Positions 1 through 6,745 of a stretch of 10,347 nucleotides of DNA are shown piece after piece (the first letter of the stretch is position 1; each line of letters begins with the position of its first letter). Origin of the DNA: Desulfobacteraceae bacterium 4572_89 (GTDB lineage: Bacteria; Desulfobacterota; Desulfobacteria; Desulfobacterales; Desulfobacteraceae); the NCBI GenBank assembly GCA_002085465.1, contig NBML01000094.1, positions 1-10,347 on the forward strand, in the 5' to 3' direction. A program made the position numbers and the translations under genes. Under the pieces are notes generated by a model that worked only from the letters and a program-made list of their open reading frames with translations, did no database searches and was not told the DNA's origin.

Positions 1-485
1 TTTAAAAATATAACAGCCTGTTCTGTGTCCTTTTGAAGAACCACTTTTTTTGGTGTTATTTTTGTTATTTTATATTCATATTCTTTTATGGTTTCACCAA
101 TTTTATATTCTACTCCGTTGATAACGGCAAATGAAATTTTTCCCACATTCATGTATCCTGAATAGACAAATCTGGTAACAGGAGAGGATAGGGAGGGAGT
201 ATCCGGCAAAGTCTCAGGTTCCAAAGGCGGGACAAAGGGATCTTTTTCCCAGGGGGATTCAATCTTTGATACCAGAGCCTTCCAATGGGGCTGCCTGGCC
301 AGGGTTTCAATCTTTGAGATTTTGGTCAATGATTCCATTGCAAAATCTGCTGTGATTTTATTGGATACAGGGGCCACTTTTTTAATTTTCAGGCTGTTGT
401 CTTTAGACAGAATTAAAAAATGAACCAGGCCGTAAATAACAACTGCCAGAGCCAGCATTGATATGATTTTTTCCCGTTTACTCAT
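1..485 (-). CDS. PilP-like type IV pilus alignment protein (partial, C-terminus beyond window)
   Basis: I translated this frame directly. It opens with ATG at 485, overlapping the TGA of the pilO-like gene by 4 nt (ATGA), and stays open for 161 codons to the window edge. Residues 1-7 are short and basic, residues 8-26 form one hydrophobic segment, and a polar linker follows. The segment KDPFVPP (81-87) comes before a small beta domain: YSGYMNVG...AVINGVEYKIGE (108-131), then a KITPKKVVL strand (142-150). The KDPF motif, proline-rich linker and a final domain with a GE turn are the layout of PilP (inner-membrane-anchored, binds the PilQ secretin) and also of GspC. The PilMN- and PilO-like genes before it favour PilP. 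PilP is usually a lipoprotein. No lipobox cysteine is seen here, so anchoring would be by the N-terminal helix. A GspC-type role in type II secretion is the main alternative. Confidence 0.72.
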   Translation of the reverse strand, partial: MSKREKIISMLALAVVIYGLVHFLILSKDNSLKIKKVAPVSNKITADFAMESLTKISKIETLARQPHWKALVSKIESPWEKDPFVPPLEPETLPDTPSLSSPVTRFVYSGYMNVGKISFAVINGVEYKIGETIKEYEYKITKITPKKVVLQKDTEQAVIFL

Positions 486-1042
486 GATGGGTTCTTTTTT
501 ATTCTTATGTTCAGGGTAAGACTGAAATTTTTCATTTGGTCTTTGTCTGCACTGATAGTCAGGCTTTCAATTGAATCAAAAAATTCAAACCCAATGATTT
601 CAATGAGAAATTGTCTGAAATAAATTAGTTTTCCCTTAAGTTCAATGACCATGGATAAGGACTGGGACTGGTTTTTCAGGGAATTGATATCAAAATCACT
701 TCCAGCCATGGTCATATGATTGCCCATGGCAGTATTTGATATCTTCCTGGAAATTTTCGAAAATTCTTTTTGATGAATCTGCACTCTCCCGGGAAGTGGC
801 AGGCCAGGTTTAAATTGAACCTGCTCCAGGGCCCTGGCCCTGGCAGATACTGGGTCCAAAATCTTTAATTGCTCAAGTTTTTCTGTTTGCTCAGCAATGG
901 CCTGTCGGGTCTGATAAAAAGAGCGATAGGATGGATAAACAAAGAAAATAAAATAAACAAAGATAATGGTTAAAAAAGCAATGCCAAGAATAATTGCTGT
1001 GGAGGAAAAAATCTTATTGTGACTGATTCTACCCATAATCAA
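482..1042 (-). CDS. PilO-like type IV pilus inner-membrane protein
   Basis: This is a 186-residue protein with a short basic N-terminus, one strong membrane helix (about residues 13-35), a predicted coiled stretch (about 42-62, RQAIAEQTEKLEQL) and a periplasmic domain. The C-terminal half alternates beta and helix (LSMVIELKGKL..., then FSLTLNIRIKK), as in the ferredoxin-like folds of PilO and GspM. PilO pairs with PilN to form the periplasmic part of the alignment subcomplex. It lies between a PilM-PilN fusion and a PilP-like gene with 4-nt overlaps on both sides, which indicates translational coupling. The start is uncertain. The long form begins at a TTG (1042) inside the previous stop (TTGA), 4 nt after a GGAGG. 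An ATG two codons later (1036) uses the same GGAGG at a spacing of 10 nt. The sequence is too divergent to name from motifs alone, so the call rests on architecture and gene order. Confidence 0.7.
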   Translation of the reverse strand: MIMGRISHNKIFSSTAIILGIAFLTIIFVYFIFFVYPSYRSFYQTRQAIAEQTEKLEQLKILDPVSARARALEQVQFKPGLPLPGRVQIHQKEFSKISRKISNTAMGNHMTMAGSDFDINSLKNQSQSLSMVIELKGKLIYFRQFLIEIIGFEFFDSIESLTISADKDQMKNFSLTLNIRIKKNPS

Positions 1043-2826
1043 AGAACCTCCAGGGTTGCCTTGAAAAAAAGGGTTTTGTCCTGGGTTTTCTGCTGAATCT
1101 GTTTGTCAGTGATTTCAATGTCTCCAAAAACAGGAGAATCTGATAATTTTAAAATATAATTTCCTAGTTCAGAGTTTAAAAGATGGAAAAGACCTGTCAC
1201 CTGGCCCTCAACAAATAATTTTTTGGTTTGCTTTTCAGGGCCGGCCTTGTCTTTTTTCCGATCATTTTTTTCCTGGTTATTTTTTCTTTGGTCATTTTTT
1301 CTTTGGTCATAGGTCATGGAAGAAAGATGAATATTGTTTGGTGTAAAATGGCAGACATCGTAAATAATTGCCAAAGCAAGATAATTGTCAATATATTGTT
1401 TCCTGGCTGAATTTTTTTTCTCTCCAATGGAAATAGCCCTGGTTATGGATTCCATTTGTATTTCATTCCCAAATTTCATTTGTTCCTGTTTTAATCCTGC
1501 CAGGACAGAAAGGTCTTTTTGAAGGGTAAAGTTCAGCATAAAATGGGCTGAAACAACCATGGCAAGCATAATTGTGCCGGCCAGGGCCGTTGCCAGGGTG
1601 ATTTTTCTTTGTTTTTTTGCTTTTAGCTGGTCATCAAAGGTAAATAAAAAATTGGGGGTGATATCATTGGATGAAAGGGCAATCCCAAAGCAGGTCAAAA
1701 CTGTATTCTTCTGCTGCACATCTTTGGGAAGTCCGGCTTCTGTTGTGGCTGATAGACTGTCTTTTACAGGTTCAAAGGTTTCAACTGCAGCCGGGATCAA
1801 ATTGGACGCCTGGAGCATAAAAGGCGTGCAATGATCCGTTTCTCCATAGAAAATATACCGTTGAATTGGATTGTTGCCCGTATAGTGCTGGGCACAATAA
1901 TCTCCAGTCCGGATAATTTTACTTATCATCCTTTCTGAGACCTCTTTGATGGGAGAAAATTCACTGGAATCTATAGTTGTCATGGAAGATAGATAGCCAA
2001 TGGGATCCATGTCCAGGGGGCAGTCAAGTTCGTCCATTAATTGCTGGGTGCCGGTTCTAAGACTGCGGACCAGAAGTATTCCTTTTTTGAAAAAACAATA
2101 GATTTCAGAGTTTTCTCTGGATATGTTGACAATGGCAAAATAAGGATCATCTACCTGGGTCTGTCCGGTTCTGATGAAATTCTGCATGGCAAAGGGTATG
2201 GATGTAATGCCAGCAAGATTATATCCTGCTTCCTGAAAAGTATTTTTCAATGATAAGACTTCAGTTTTCGGGGCGCTGAAGACAAGAAGGTTTTTCTTTT
2301 TTATTCCATCGATCAGTATATCCCCTAGGATTTCAAAATTAAATATTTCCTGGTCTTCATTAAATTCCATCTCTTTTTTTAATCCCCAGAAGGCTGCATT
2401 GGCGATTTTGGCCTGGGGAATATCTGGAATAATGATATTTTTGATTTTCAGGCTTGAAGATTCCAGGGCGCACCAGATGGGCACCTTTTTTTTATCCTCC
2501 AGAAACATGTCCAGGCATTTCTTGAGAAAGACGGGGAATTCATTGTTTTCCGGTAAAAGGTTTTCCGGCCTAAGAATTTCCGGCAGAGGGATGGTTTTCC
2601 ACTTGACAAGGCCTTTCTTTTTTGTAAATCCCAGGTTTGAAGTCATAACCAGGGAGATATCCCGCTGGGTAATAAAAACTCCAACATTCAGGTGTCTGGA
2701 TTTTATGGATACAGGAAGGGAAGTATCAGAGTCATCTGAAAGCAATTCAATTACCTTTTTTTCTTCACCCGTGCGTATCAGATCAAGCAATTTCTGGGTT
2801 GAATTATCTTTTTTGAAGTTTTTCAA
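1039..2826 (-). CDS. PilM-PilN fusion protein (type IV pilus assembly)
   Basis: This 595-residue protein reads as two pilus proteins in one chain. Residues about 45-385 resemble the actin-like PilM: a LNVGVFITQRDISLV strand-turn-strand (46-60), AAFWGLKKEMEF (144-155), AGITSIPFAMQNF (205-217) and a GIAL end (381-384). TPNFLF (390-395) then sits where PilN proteins begin with a NLLP-like segment. A membrane helix (408-431) and a periplasmic part follow, with LFVEGQVTGLFHLLNSEL (537-554) matching the usual PilN ferredoxin-like region. PilM and PilN are normally separate genes, with PilM binding the PilN N-terminus. A fusion makes that contact permanent. The ATP-binding phosphate loop of PilM is poorly conserved, so nucleotide binding is doubtful. 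A charged five-residue repeat (507-526) interrupts the periplasmic part. The start is TTG with GGGG 5 nt upstream. A GspL-type protein is the alternative, since GspL has the same actin-like, membrane helix and periplasmic layout. Confidence 0.72.
   Translation of the reverse strand: MKNFKKDNSTQKLLDLIRTGEEKKVIELLSDDSDTSLPVSIKSRHLNVGVFITQRDISLVMTSNLGFTKKKGLVKWKTIPLPEILRPENLLPENNEFPVFLKKCLDMFLEDKKKVPIWCALESSSLKIKNIIIPDIPQAKIANAAFWGLKKEMEFNEDQEIFNFEILGDILIDGIKKKNLLVFSAPKTEVLSLKNTFQEAGYNLAGITSIPFAMQNFIRTGQTQVDDPYFAIVNISRENSEIYCFFKKGILLVRSLRTGTQQLMDELDCPLDMDPIGYLSSMTTIDSSEFSPIKEVSERMISKIIRTGDYCAQHYTGNNPIQRYIFYGETDHCTPFMLQASNLIPAAVETFEPVKDSLSATTEAGLPKDVQQKNTVLTCFGIALSSNDITPNFLFTFDDQLKAKKQRKITLATALAGTIMLAMVVSAHFMLNFTLQKDLSVLAGLKQEQMKFGNEIQMESITRAISIGEKKNSARKQYIDNYLALAIIYDVCHFTPNNIHLSSMTYDQRKNDQRKNNQEKNDRKKDKAGPEKQTKKLFVEGQVTGLFHLLNSELGNYILKLSDSPVFGDIEITDKQIQQKTQDKTLFFKATLEVL
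1249..1308. repeat. 15-bp tandem repeat inside the pilMN-like gene
   Basis: Two exact copies of ATTTTTTCTTTGGTC lie at 1279-1293 and 1294-1308. A diverged copy lies at 1264-1278 and a more degraded one at 1249-1263. Because the unit is 15 bp, the coding frame is kept. On the minus strand it encodes five-residue units DQRKN, DQRKN, NQEKN and DRKKD (residues 507-526 of the PilMN-like protein). This is a young, low-complexity expansion that yields a highly charged loop in the periplasmic domain. Copy number could vary between strains by slippage. Confidence 0.85.
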
Positions 2827-2865
2827 CGATACCCCATTGTTTTACATTCTATGTGAATTGAGAAA

Positions 2866-2894
2866 AATCTATCCTTTCACGGGATAAGTGTCAA
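2866..2894 (-). promoter_or_regulatory. sigma70-like promoter for the pilus genes
   Basis: On the minus strand a perfect -35 TTGACA (2894-2889) is followed by a 17-nt spacer and a weaker -10 TAGATT (2871-2866, four of six consensus bases). The start of transcription would be near 2859, leaving a leader of about 33 nt before the TTG start of the pilMN-like gene. It lies in the 114-nt gap after the radical SAM gene, so the pilus genes can be transcribed separately from the dsr genes. No convincing terminator hairpin is visible in this gap, so read-through from upstream is also possible. Confidence 0.5.
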
Positions 2895-2940
2895 TAAGAA
2901 AATGGGTTTCAGCCTTTATTTAGAGGGTTTTTAGGCGAAT

Positions 2941-4677
2941 TCACCCTGGATGTCCAGGACCTGGAACGAATCGATCGGCCACAGGATCATAAAGGGATGG
3001 ATGGGCGGTTATAAACTTTGAAATGGTTTTTTTGTGGCAGCCCATTACCAGAGAGCCTGCATAAAACCGGAAAACTTCCCAGACATCACAGGAGATCGAT
3101 GAAAAGCAGGCAGGAGAAAGAATGGACAGGCTTCCTTCCGGGTCAGCCGCATTCTTATGTTTTCCAATAAGACCCAAAGCTTCTTTTTTAATGAGAAAGG
3201 CAATGATGCGGCCTTTGACAGGTTGATTTTCCATATAGCTCATGATGGCACCCAGGAAAAAGGATACAGCACAGAGTCTGGATTCTTTCACAATTTTTTT
3301 TTCACAGAATTCCAAATGGGCCCTGATTTTTGCTTTATAATGCTGTTTCACCTTTTTGGGCAGGTTTTTATATCTGCCCTGGCTTATGAACTCTTTTTTT
3401 AGACGGTTTATCACAGATCTTGTCATTTTTTTTCGCTGCAGTCTTGGTTTTTCATTAAATATTGAAAAATATTCTTTCAGGTTTCTCATGCCAGGAGGGG
3501 TTAATTGGTCTGAACCATTATCCAATAATATGGATTCCACCTGAACATCCAGAAGGTTTTGCAGATAAAATATTTTCCTGCCTCTGCCCATGACCTCAAG
3601 GGGTTTGAAATAATCCACAAGCAGGGCCTGTCGGCCAAGCTTTTTAACCGGAAAGAATGAGGTTTCCCTTGTGATGGGAAGTTTTTTGTGGCCAAAGGGG
3701 TGGAGAGCACTGGTAAAAGTGGGGATGATGATCCAGGCACCATCTGGTATTATTTCCGTCCCATAACTGTCTGTTATGGAAGGTTTGACGGAAATAAAAT
3801 CTTCATCAAGTCCGGCAGGAATCAGCAAATCCTTTGAATTATGCTGTTTGGGAATGGATTGGTTCATCTCCTTTTCCAGGGTTTCAACCCTGGAACGATT
3901 ATTATCGGTAAGACTGACTGAGAGAGGGATCTCTTTTTTTAACAAGGCTTTTAAAAGCCTTTGTTTTCCCCTGGGGATTTTGGTAAGCAGGCTGAATTCC
4001 CATTGATAGTCCAAGCCGGATAAAACATCCCTGAGATCAAATGGATACTGCTCCCAGTCCAGGGGGTCTGAGGCACCGTACAGGGAAAGGTCTGAATTTT
4101 CCCGGCTCAAAAGTTTTTTTAAAATGGTTTTCAGGGCATCATGGGAAAAATGGGACCTGATTTTCGGCAGTGCCCATTCATTACACCGCCTGCAATAATT
4201 GCTGCATCCAGAAGTCATCTGGAAAGTCACGGCATTGGTAAACAGAAGATCCATCTGCCAGGGTGCAAGATCCAGATTTTTTTCCCAGGTTTTATAATCC
4301 ACATATTCCAATAGTCTTGACTGGTCTTTTGTCCTTTGTTGTAGCAAAGACTGCAGCTCCAGGTATTTATCCTGCATTTTGGAAGAACAATTTGATAGTG
4401 AAGGGGAAAGTAGAAAAGTTTTGAACTTTTTAAAGGCCACCTGAATCTGGCGCAAATATTTTTCATTGGTTTCGCTGAGATTTTTCCCTTCTTTTCTGGT
4501 CCGGGAAAGGAGTAGATCATAAATTGTTTCAGCACCAGGGCCGTTATTATCATATATTTCTGCAAGAAAAGCATTTTTTTTTTCTTCAAAAAAAGGATCT
4601 GGTCCACTAAAACAAGTGGGAGGATCTTTTTTGGAAATTTGAGTTTTTTCCTGCATGGTTTGTCTGTCCATTGCCAT
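2941..4677 (-). CDS. radical SAM family protein of unknown function
   Basis: This 578-residue soluble protein has an N-terminal helical region (about 1-145) with no recognised domain. TSGCSNYCRRCNEWA follows, giving the CxxxCxxC iron-sulfur motif of radical SAM enzymes at Cys158, Cys162 and Cys165. The segment LYGASDPLDW (199-208) takes the place of the GGEP-like SAM-binding motif, and WEFSLLTKIPRG (226-237) looks like a following barrel strand. The large C-terminal part (about 340-578) is rich in lysine, arginine and scattered cysteines and is not recognised. No B12, SPASM or methylthiotransferase domain is obvious. The gene starts 20 nt after the dsrP stop, so it is probably in the same transcript. 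No clear ribosome-binding site precedes the ATG at 4677, and codons 3 and 8 are also ATG, so the start is uncertain. The substrate cannot be inferred. A role in maturation or regulation of the Dsr system is only a guess from location. Confidence 0.8.
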   Translation of the reverse strand: MAMDRQTMQEKTQISKKDPPTCFSGPDPFFEEKKNAFLAEIYDNNGPGAETIYDLLLSRTRKEGKNLSETNEKYLRQIQVAFKKFKTFLLSPSLSNCSSKMQDKYLELQSLLQQRTKDQSRLLEYVDYKTWEKNLDLAPWQMDLLFTNAVTFQMTSGCSNYCRRCNEWALPKIRSHFSHDALKTILKKLLSRENSDLSLYGASDPLDWEQYPFDLRDVLSGLDYQWEFSLLTKIPRGKQRLLKALLKKEIPLSVSLTDNNRSRVETLEKEMNQSIPKQHNSKDLLIPAGLDEDFISVKPSITDSYGTEIIPDGAWIIIPTFTSALHPFGHKKLPITRETSFFPVKKLGRQALLVDYFKPLEVMGRGRKIFYLQNLLDVQVESILLDNGSDQLTPPGMRNLKEYFSIFNEKPRLQRKKMTRSVINRLKKEFISQGRYKNLPKKVKQHYKAKIRAHLEFCEKKIVKESRLCAVSFFLGAIMSYMENQPVKGRIIAFLIKKEALGLIGKHKNAADPEGSLSILSPACFSSISCDVWEVFRFYAGSLVMGCHKKTISKFITAHPSLYDPVADRFVPGPGHPG

Positions 4678-4697
4678 TAATAAAGGAAAGGATCAGA

Positions 4698-5855
4698 TCA
4701 GCCGCGAACCTCTTCTTTTACTGTGGTGGCCAGTTTGTACAAAATAGTCAACACCAGGAATCCTGTTGCATAGACAGCCAATGTTATCATGATCTCCTTG
4801 CCCGTGGGGGCATACTCTGTCACATGGTGGAGAGGGGAGGGGACAAACCCGCCTGAGATCATTCCAAGGCCCTTGTCGATCCATGCGCCGATGAAAATCA
4901 TGGCACAGGTGAACGGCAGCAGGGTGGGATTGTTTCTCAGTTTTGGAATCACAAGAAAGATGGCCCCAAGGGTCATGAGAATAAATCCGGACCACATCCA
5001 TGGTACCAGGGCATTGTATCCGTGATATCCAAAGAGCAGATACTGGAGGTGGGCCTGGTGGCTTGGAATTCCTGAGTAAAATACCACAAAACATTCACAC
5101 AGAAAAAAGAACAGATTGGCAATAATGGCATAGCAGACAATTTTTGACAGTGTCTGCATGGCTTCCCAGCCTGGATCAAATCTGGTGAATTTTTTGATAA
5201 TATAGCAGAGGATAATCAAAAATGCCGGTCCTGCAGCAAAGGCAGATGCCAGAAATCTGGGGGCCAGAATTGCTGTCAGCCAGTAACCACGGCCGGGCAG
5301 GCCGCAATAAAGATATGCAGTTACAGTATGAATTCCAATGGCAAAGGGAATGGACAGATAAATCAGGGGTTTTGTCCACATGGGCGGTTCCACCTGATTT
5401 CTTTCCGCCTCCAGGATCTTCCATCCAATGACAATGTTTAAAAACAGATACCCGTTAAGAACTAGCATGTCATAGAACAGCACTGATTTAGGAGACGGAT
5501 ATAATAATACGTTCAGCATCCTGATGGGCTGTCCCAGATCCACAACAATGAACAGCAGACACATGACCAGGGCACCAACCGCTAAAAATTCACCTAGAAT
5601 TGTAATTCTGTGAAATTTTTCATAATCATGGAGATAATAGGGAATCACAACCATGACCCCACCTGCTGCAACCCCCACAAGAAATGTGAAGTTGGCAATA
5701 TAAAAACCCCAGGACACGTCCCGGCTCATTCCAGTGGTCATCAGACCGTTGATAAACTGGTCTATATAAGCTAGAGTTCCTGCTCCTATAATAGCGAGCA
5801 GAAAAATTATCCATAACCAATAATTTTTACTTCCTTTAATAGCTATTTCAAGCAT
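4698..5855 (-). CDS. dsrP: DsrP, NrfD-like quinone-interacting membrane subunit of DsrMKJOP
   Basis: This is a 385-residue, almost entirely hydrophobic protein with about ten membrane helices, close to full length for DsrP and the NrfD/PsrC family. Recognisable landmarks are WGFYIANFTFLVGVAAGGVMV (49-69), the LGQPIRMLNVL loop (about 107-117), PFAIGIHTVTAYLYCGLPGR (170-189) and the SGGFVPSPLHHVTEYAPTG segment near the C-terminus. DsrP lies in the cytoplasmic membrane and is thought to exchange electrons between menaquinone and the iron-sulfur subunit DsrO. It starts 11 nt after the stop of the dsrJ-dsrO frame, with GAGAGG as ribosome-binding site 6 nt before the ATG. No frameshift or truncation is seen. 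This is the last canonical gene of the operon. Confidence 0.95.
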   Translation of the reverse strand: MLEIAIKGSKNYWLWIIFLLAIIGAGTLAYIDQFINGLMTTGMSRDVSWGFYIANFTFLVGVAAGGVMVVIPYYLHDYEKFHRITILGEFLAVGALVMCLLFIVVDLGQPIRMLNVLLYPSPKSVLFYDMLVLNGYLFLNIVIGWKILEAERNQVEPPMWTKPLIYLSIPFAIGIHTVTAYLYCGLPGRGYWLTAILAPRFLASAFAAGPAFLIILCYIIKKFTRFDPGWEAMQTLSKIVCYAIIANLFFFLCECFVVFYSGIPSHQAHLQYLLFGYHGYNALVPWMWSGFILMTLGAIFLVIPKLRNNPTLLPFTCAMIFIGAWIDKGLGMISGGFVPSPLHHVTEYAPTGKEIMITLAVYATGFLVLTILYKLATTVKEEVRG

Positions 5856-5866
5856 ACTCGCCTCTC

Positions 5867-6745
5867 TTAAACGACATAGTAAACAGAGGGTTCAGTACCC
5901 AGGGCCTGTTTACGTCTGATTGAATAATTTTCATTAAGAAGAATCCGGACTTCAGATTCAGGATCTTCAAGATCGCCCACAACAATGGCACCTTCGCTGG
6001 CCTCTACACAATGGGGCTGTTCTCCTTTTGCAAGCCTTTCAGCGCAGAGGTTGCATTTTTCAACCACCCCTTTGGACCGGGTGGGAAAGTCTGCATTGGT
6101 TTCCGGGATAAAAGGTCTGGGATCCCTGAAATTAAAACTTCTGGATCCATAGGGGCAGGCTGCCATACAGAATCTGCAGCCGATGCAGCGATGGAAATCC
6201 ATGAGTACAATACCGTCTTCCCGCTTAAAGGTTGCCTGGGTAGGGCAGGCCTGGACACAGGGAGCATTTTTACAATGGTTACATGTTGCGAGAAAACCAA
6301 GATGTTTGAATTTTTCAGCTAAAAATTCATCCTCCTTGTCTGGAAAAGCGTTGTGAAAATGTTCATCCCAGATCCACTTGACCTCTTGTTTGTGGTTAAC
6401 AGGTCTTGTATCAGGATATTTTTCTTCATCCACCTCATGGTTAAAATCAGGTACATTATGGGCGCTGTGACATGCTTGAATGATATTTTCAACAACTTCT
6501 TCATTTAATTTATTAGTCCTCCTGTCTGCATCCCTGACCACGGAGTCTCTCCATTCATCCAGAAGGGACATGTGGTTGGCTCTCATCTCGTATTTGTCCA
6601 GCACACACTTTTTTTCTTCCTTGGCCTTGCCCAGGAGTTCAGGCTCAGGCGCTGCCTGGGTTGTGGTTACAAGGTTAAACCAAAAGGGAGAGAGTACGGC
6701 AATGACGAAAATCACAAGTCCTGTGATAATATAATTTTTATTCAT
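5867..6745 (-). CDS. DsrJ-DsrO chimera: DsrJ N-terminus joined in frame to N-terminally truncated DsrO
   Basis: Residues 1 to about 75 are DsrJ-like: a membrane anchor (6-27), Cys47 in KKCVLDKYEMRANHM, and LLDEWRDSVVRD (61-72). DsrJ normally continues with heme motifs. Here, from about residue 79, the sequence is DsrO: ACHSAHNVPDF (91-101), EVKWIWDEHFHNAFP (121-135), CNHCKNAPCVQAC (155-167), CIGCRFCMAAC (187-197), the SRSFNFRDPRPFIP segment, and an LGTEPSVYYVV end. No CXXCH heme site exists anywhere in the 292 residues, and the Tat signal and N-terminus of DsrO are absent. The normal pair totals clearly more residues, so roughly 100 are missing. CNLC...C ends in Ser250 where a fourth Cys is common in the ferredoxin family. 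The start overlaps the dsrK stop by 8 nt and has a strong GGAGG site. If real, the product is a membrane-anchored iron-sulfur protein without hemes. If not, a few hundred bases are missing from the sequence. Confidence 0.88.
   Translation of the reverse strand: MNKNYIITGLVIFVIAVLSPFWFNLVTTTQAAPEPELLGKAKEEKKCVLDKYEMRANHMSLLDEWRDSVVRDADRRTNKLNEEVVENIIQACHSAHNVPDFNHEVDEEKYPDTRPVNHKQEVKWIWDEHFHNAFPDKEDEFLAEKFKHLGFLATCNHCKNAPCVQACPTQATFKREDGIVLMDFHRCIGCRFCMAACPYGSRSFNFRDPRPFIPETNADFPTRSKGVVEKCNLCAERLAKGEQPHCVEASEGAIVVGDLEDPESEVRILLNENYSIRRKQALGTEPSVYYVV

Noticed and set aside
1039..2826. Type II secretion GspL, with GspM and GspC after it
   Set aside because: Not excluded, but the NLLP-like joint, KDPF-type PilP features and order PilMN-PilO-PilP fit the pilus set better.
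2399..2887. Open frame of 162 codons on the plus strand
   Set aside because: It lies wholly opposite the well-supported pilMN-like gene, has no family resemblance and a composition typical of antisense reading.
2915..2940. Possible terminator hairpin after the radical SAM gene
   Set aside because: Only a 4-bp GCCT/AGGC pairing with a long AT loop can be drawn, which is too weak.
6319..6504. Small minus-strand frame starting MKKLLKISFK just after an AGGAGG, possibly a separate start of dsrO
   Set aside because: It is in a different frame from the DsrO sequence, its translation has no DsrO or other recognisable motif, and the AGGAGG is 13 nt away, too far for a normal start.
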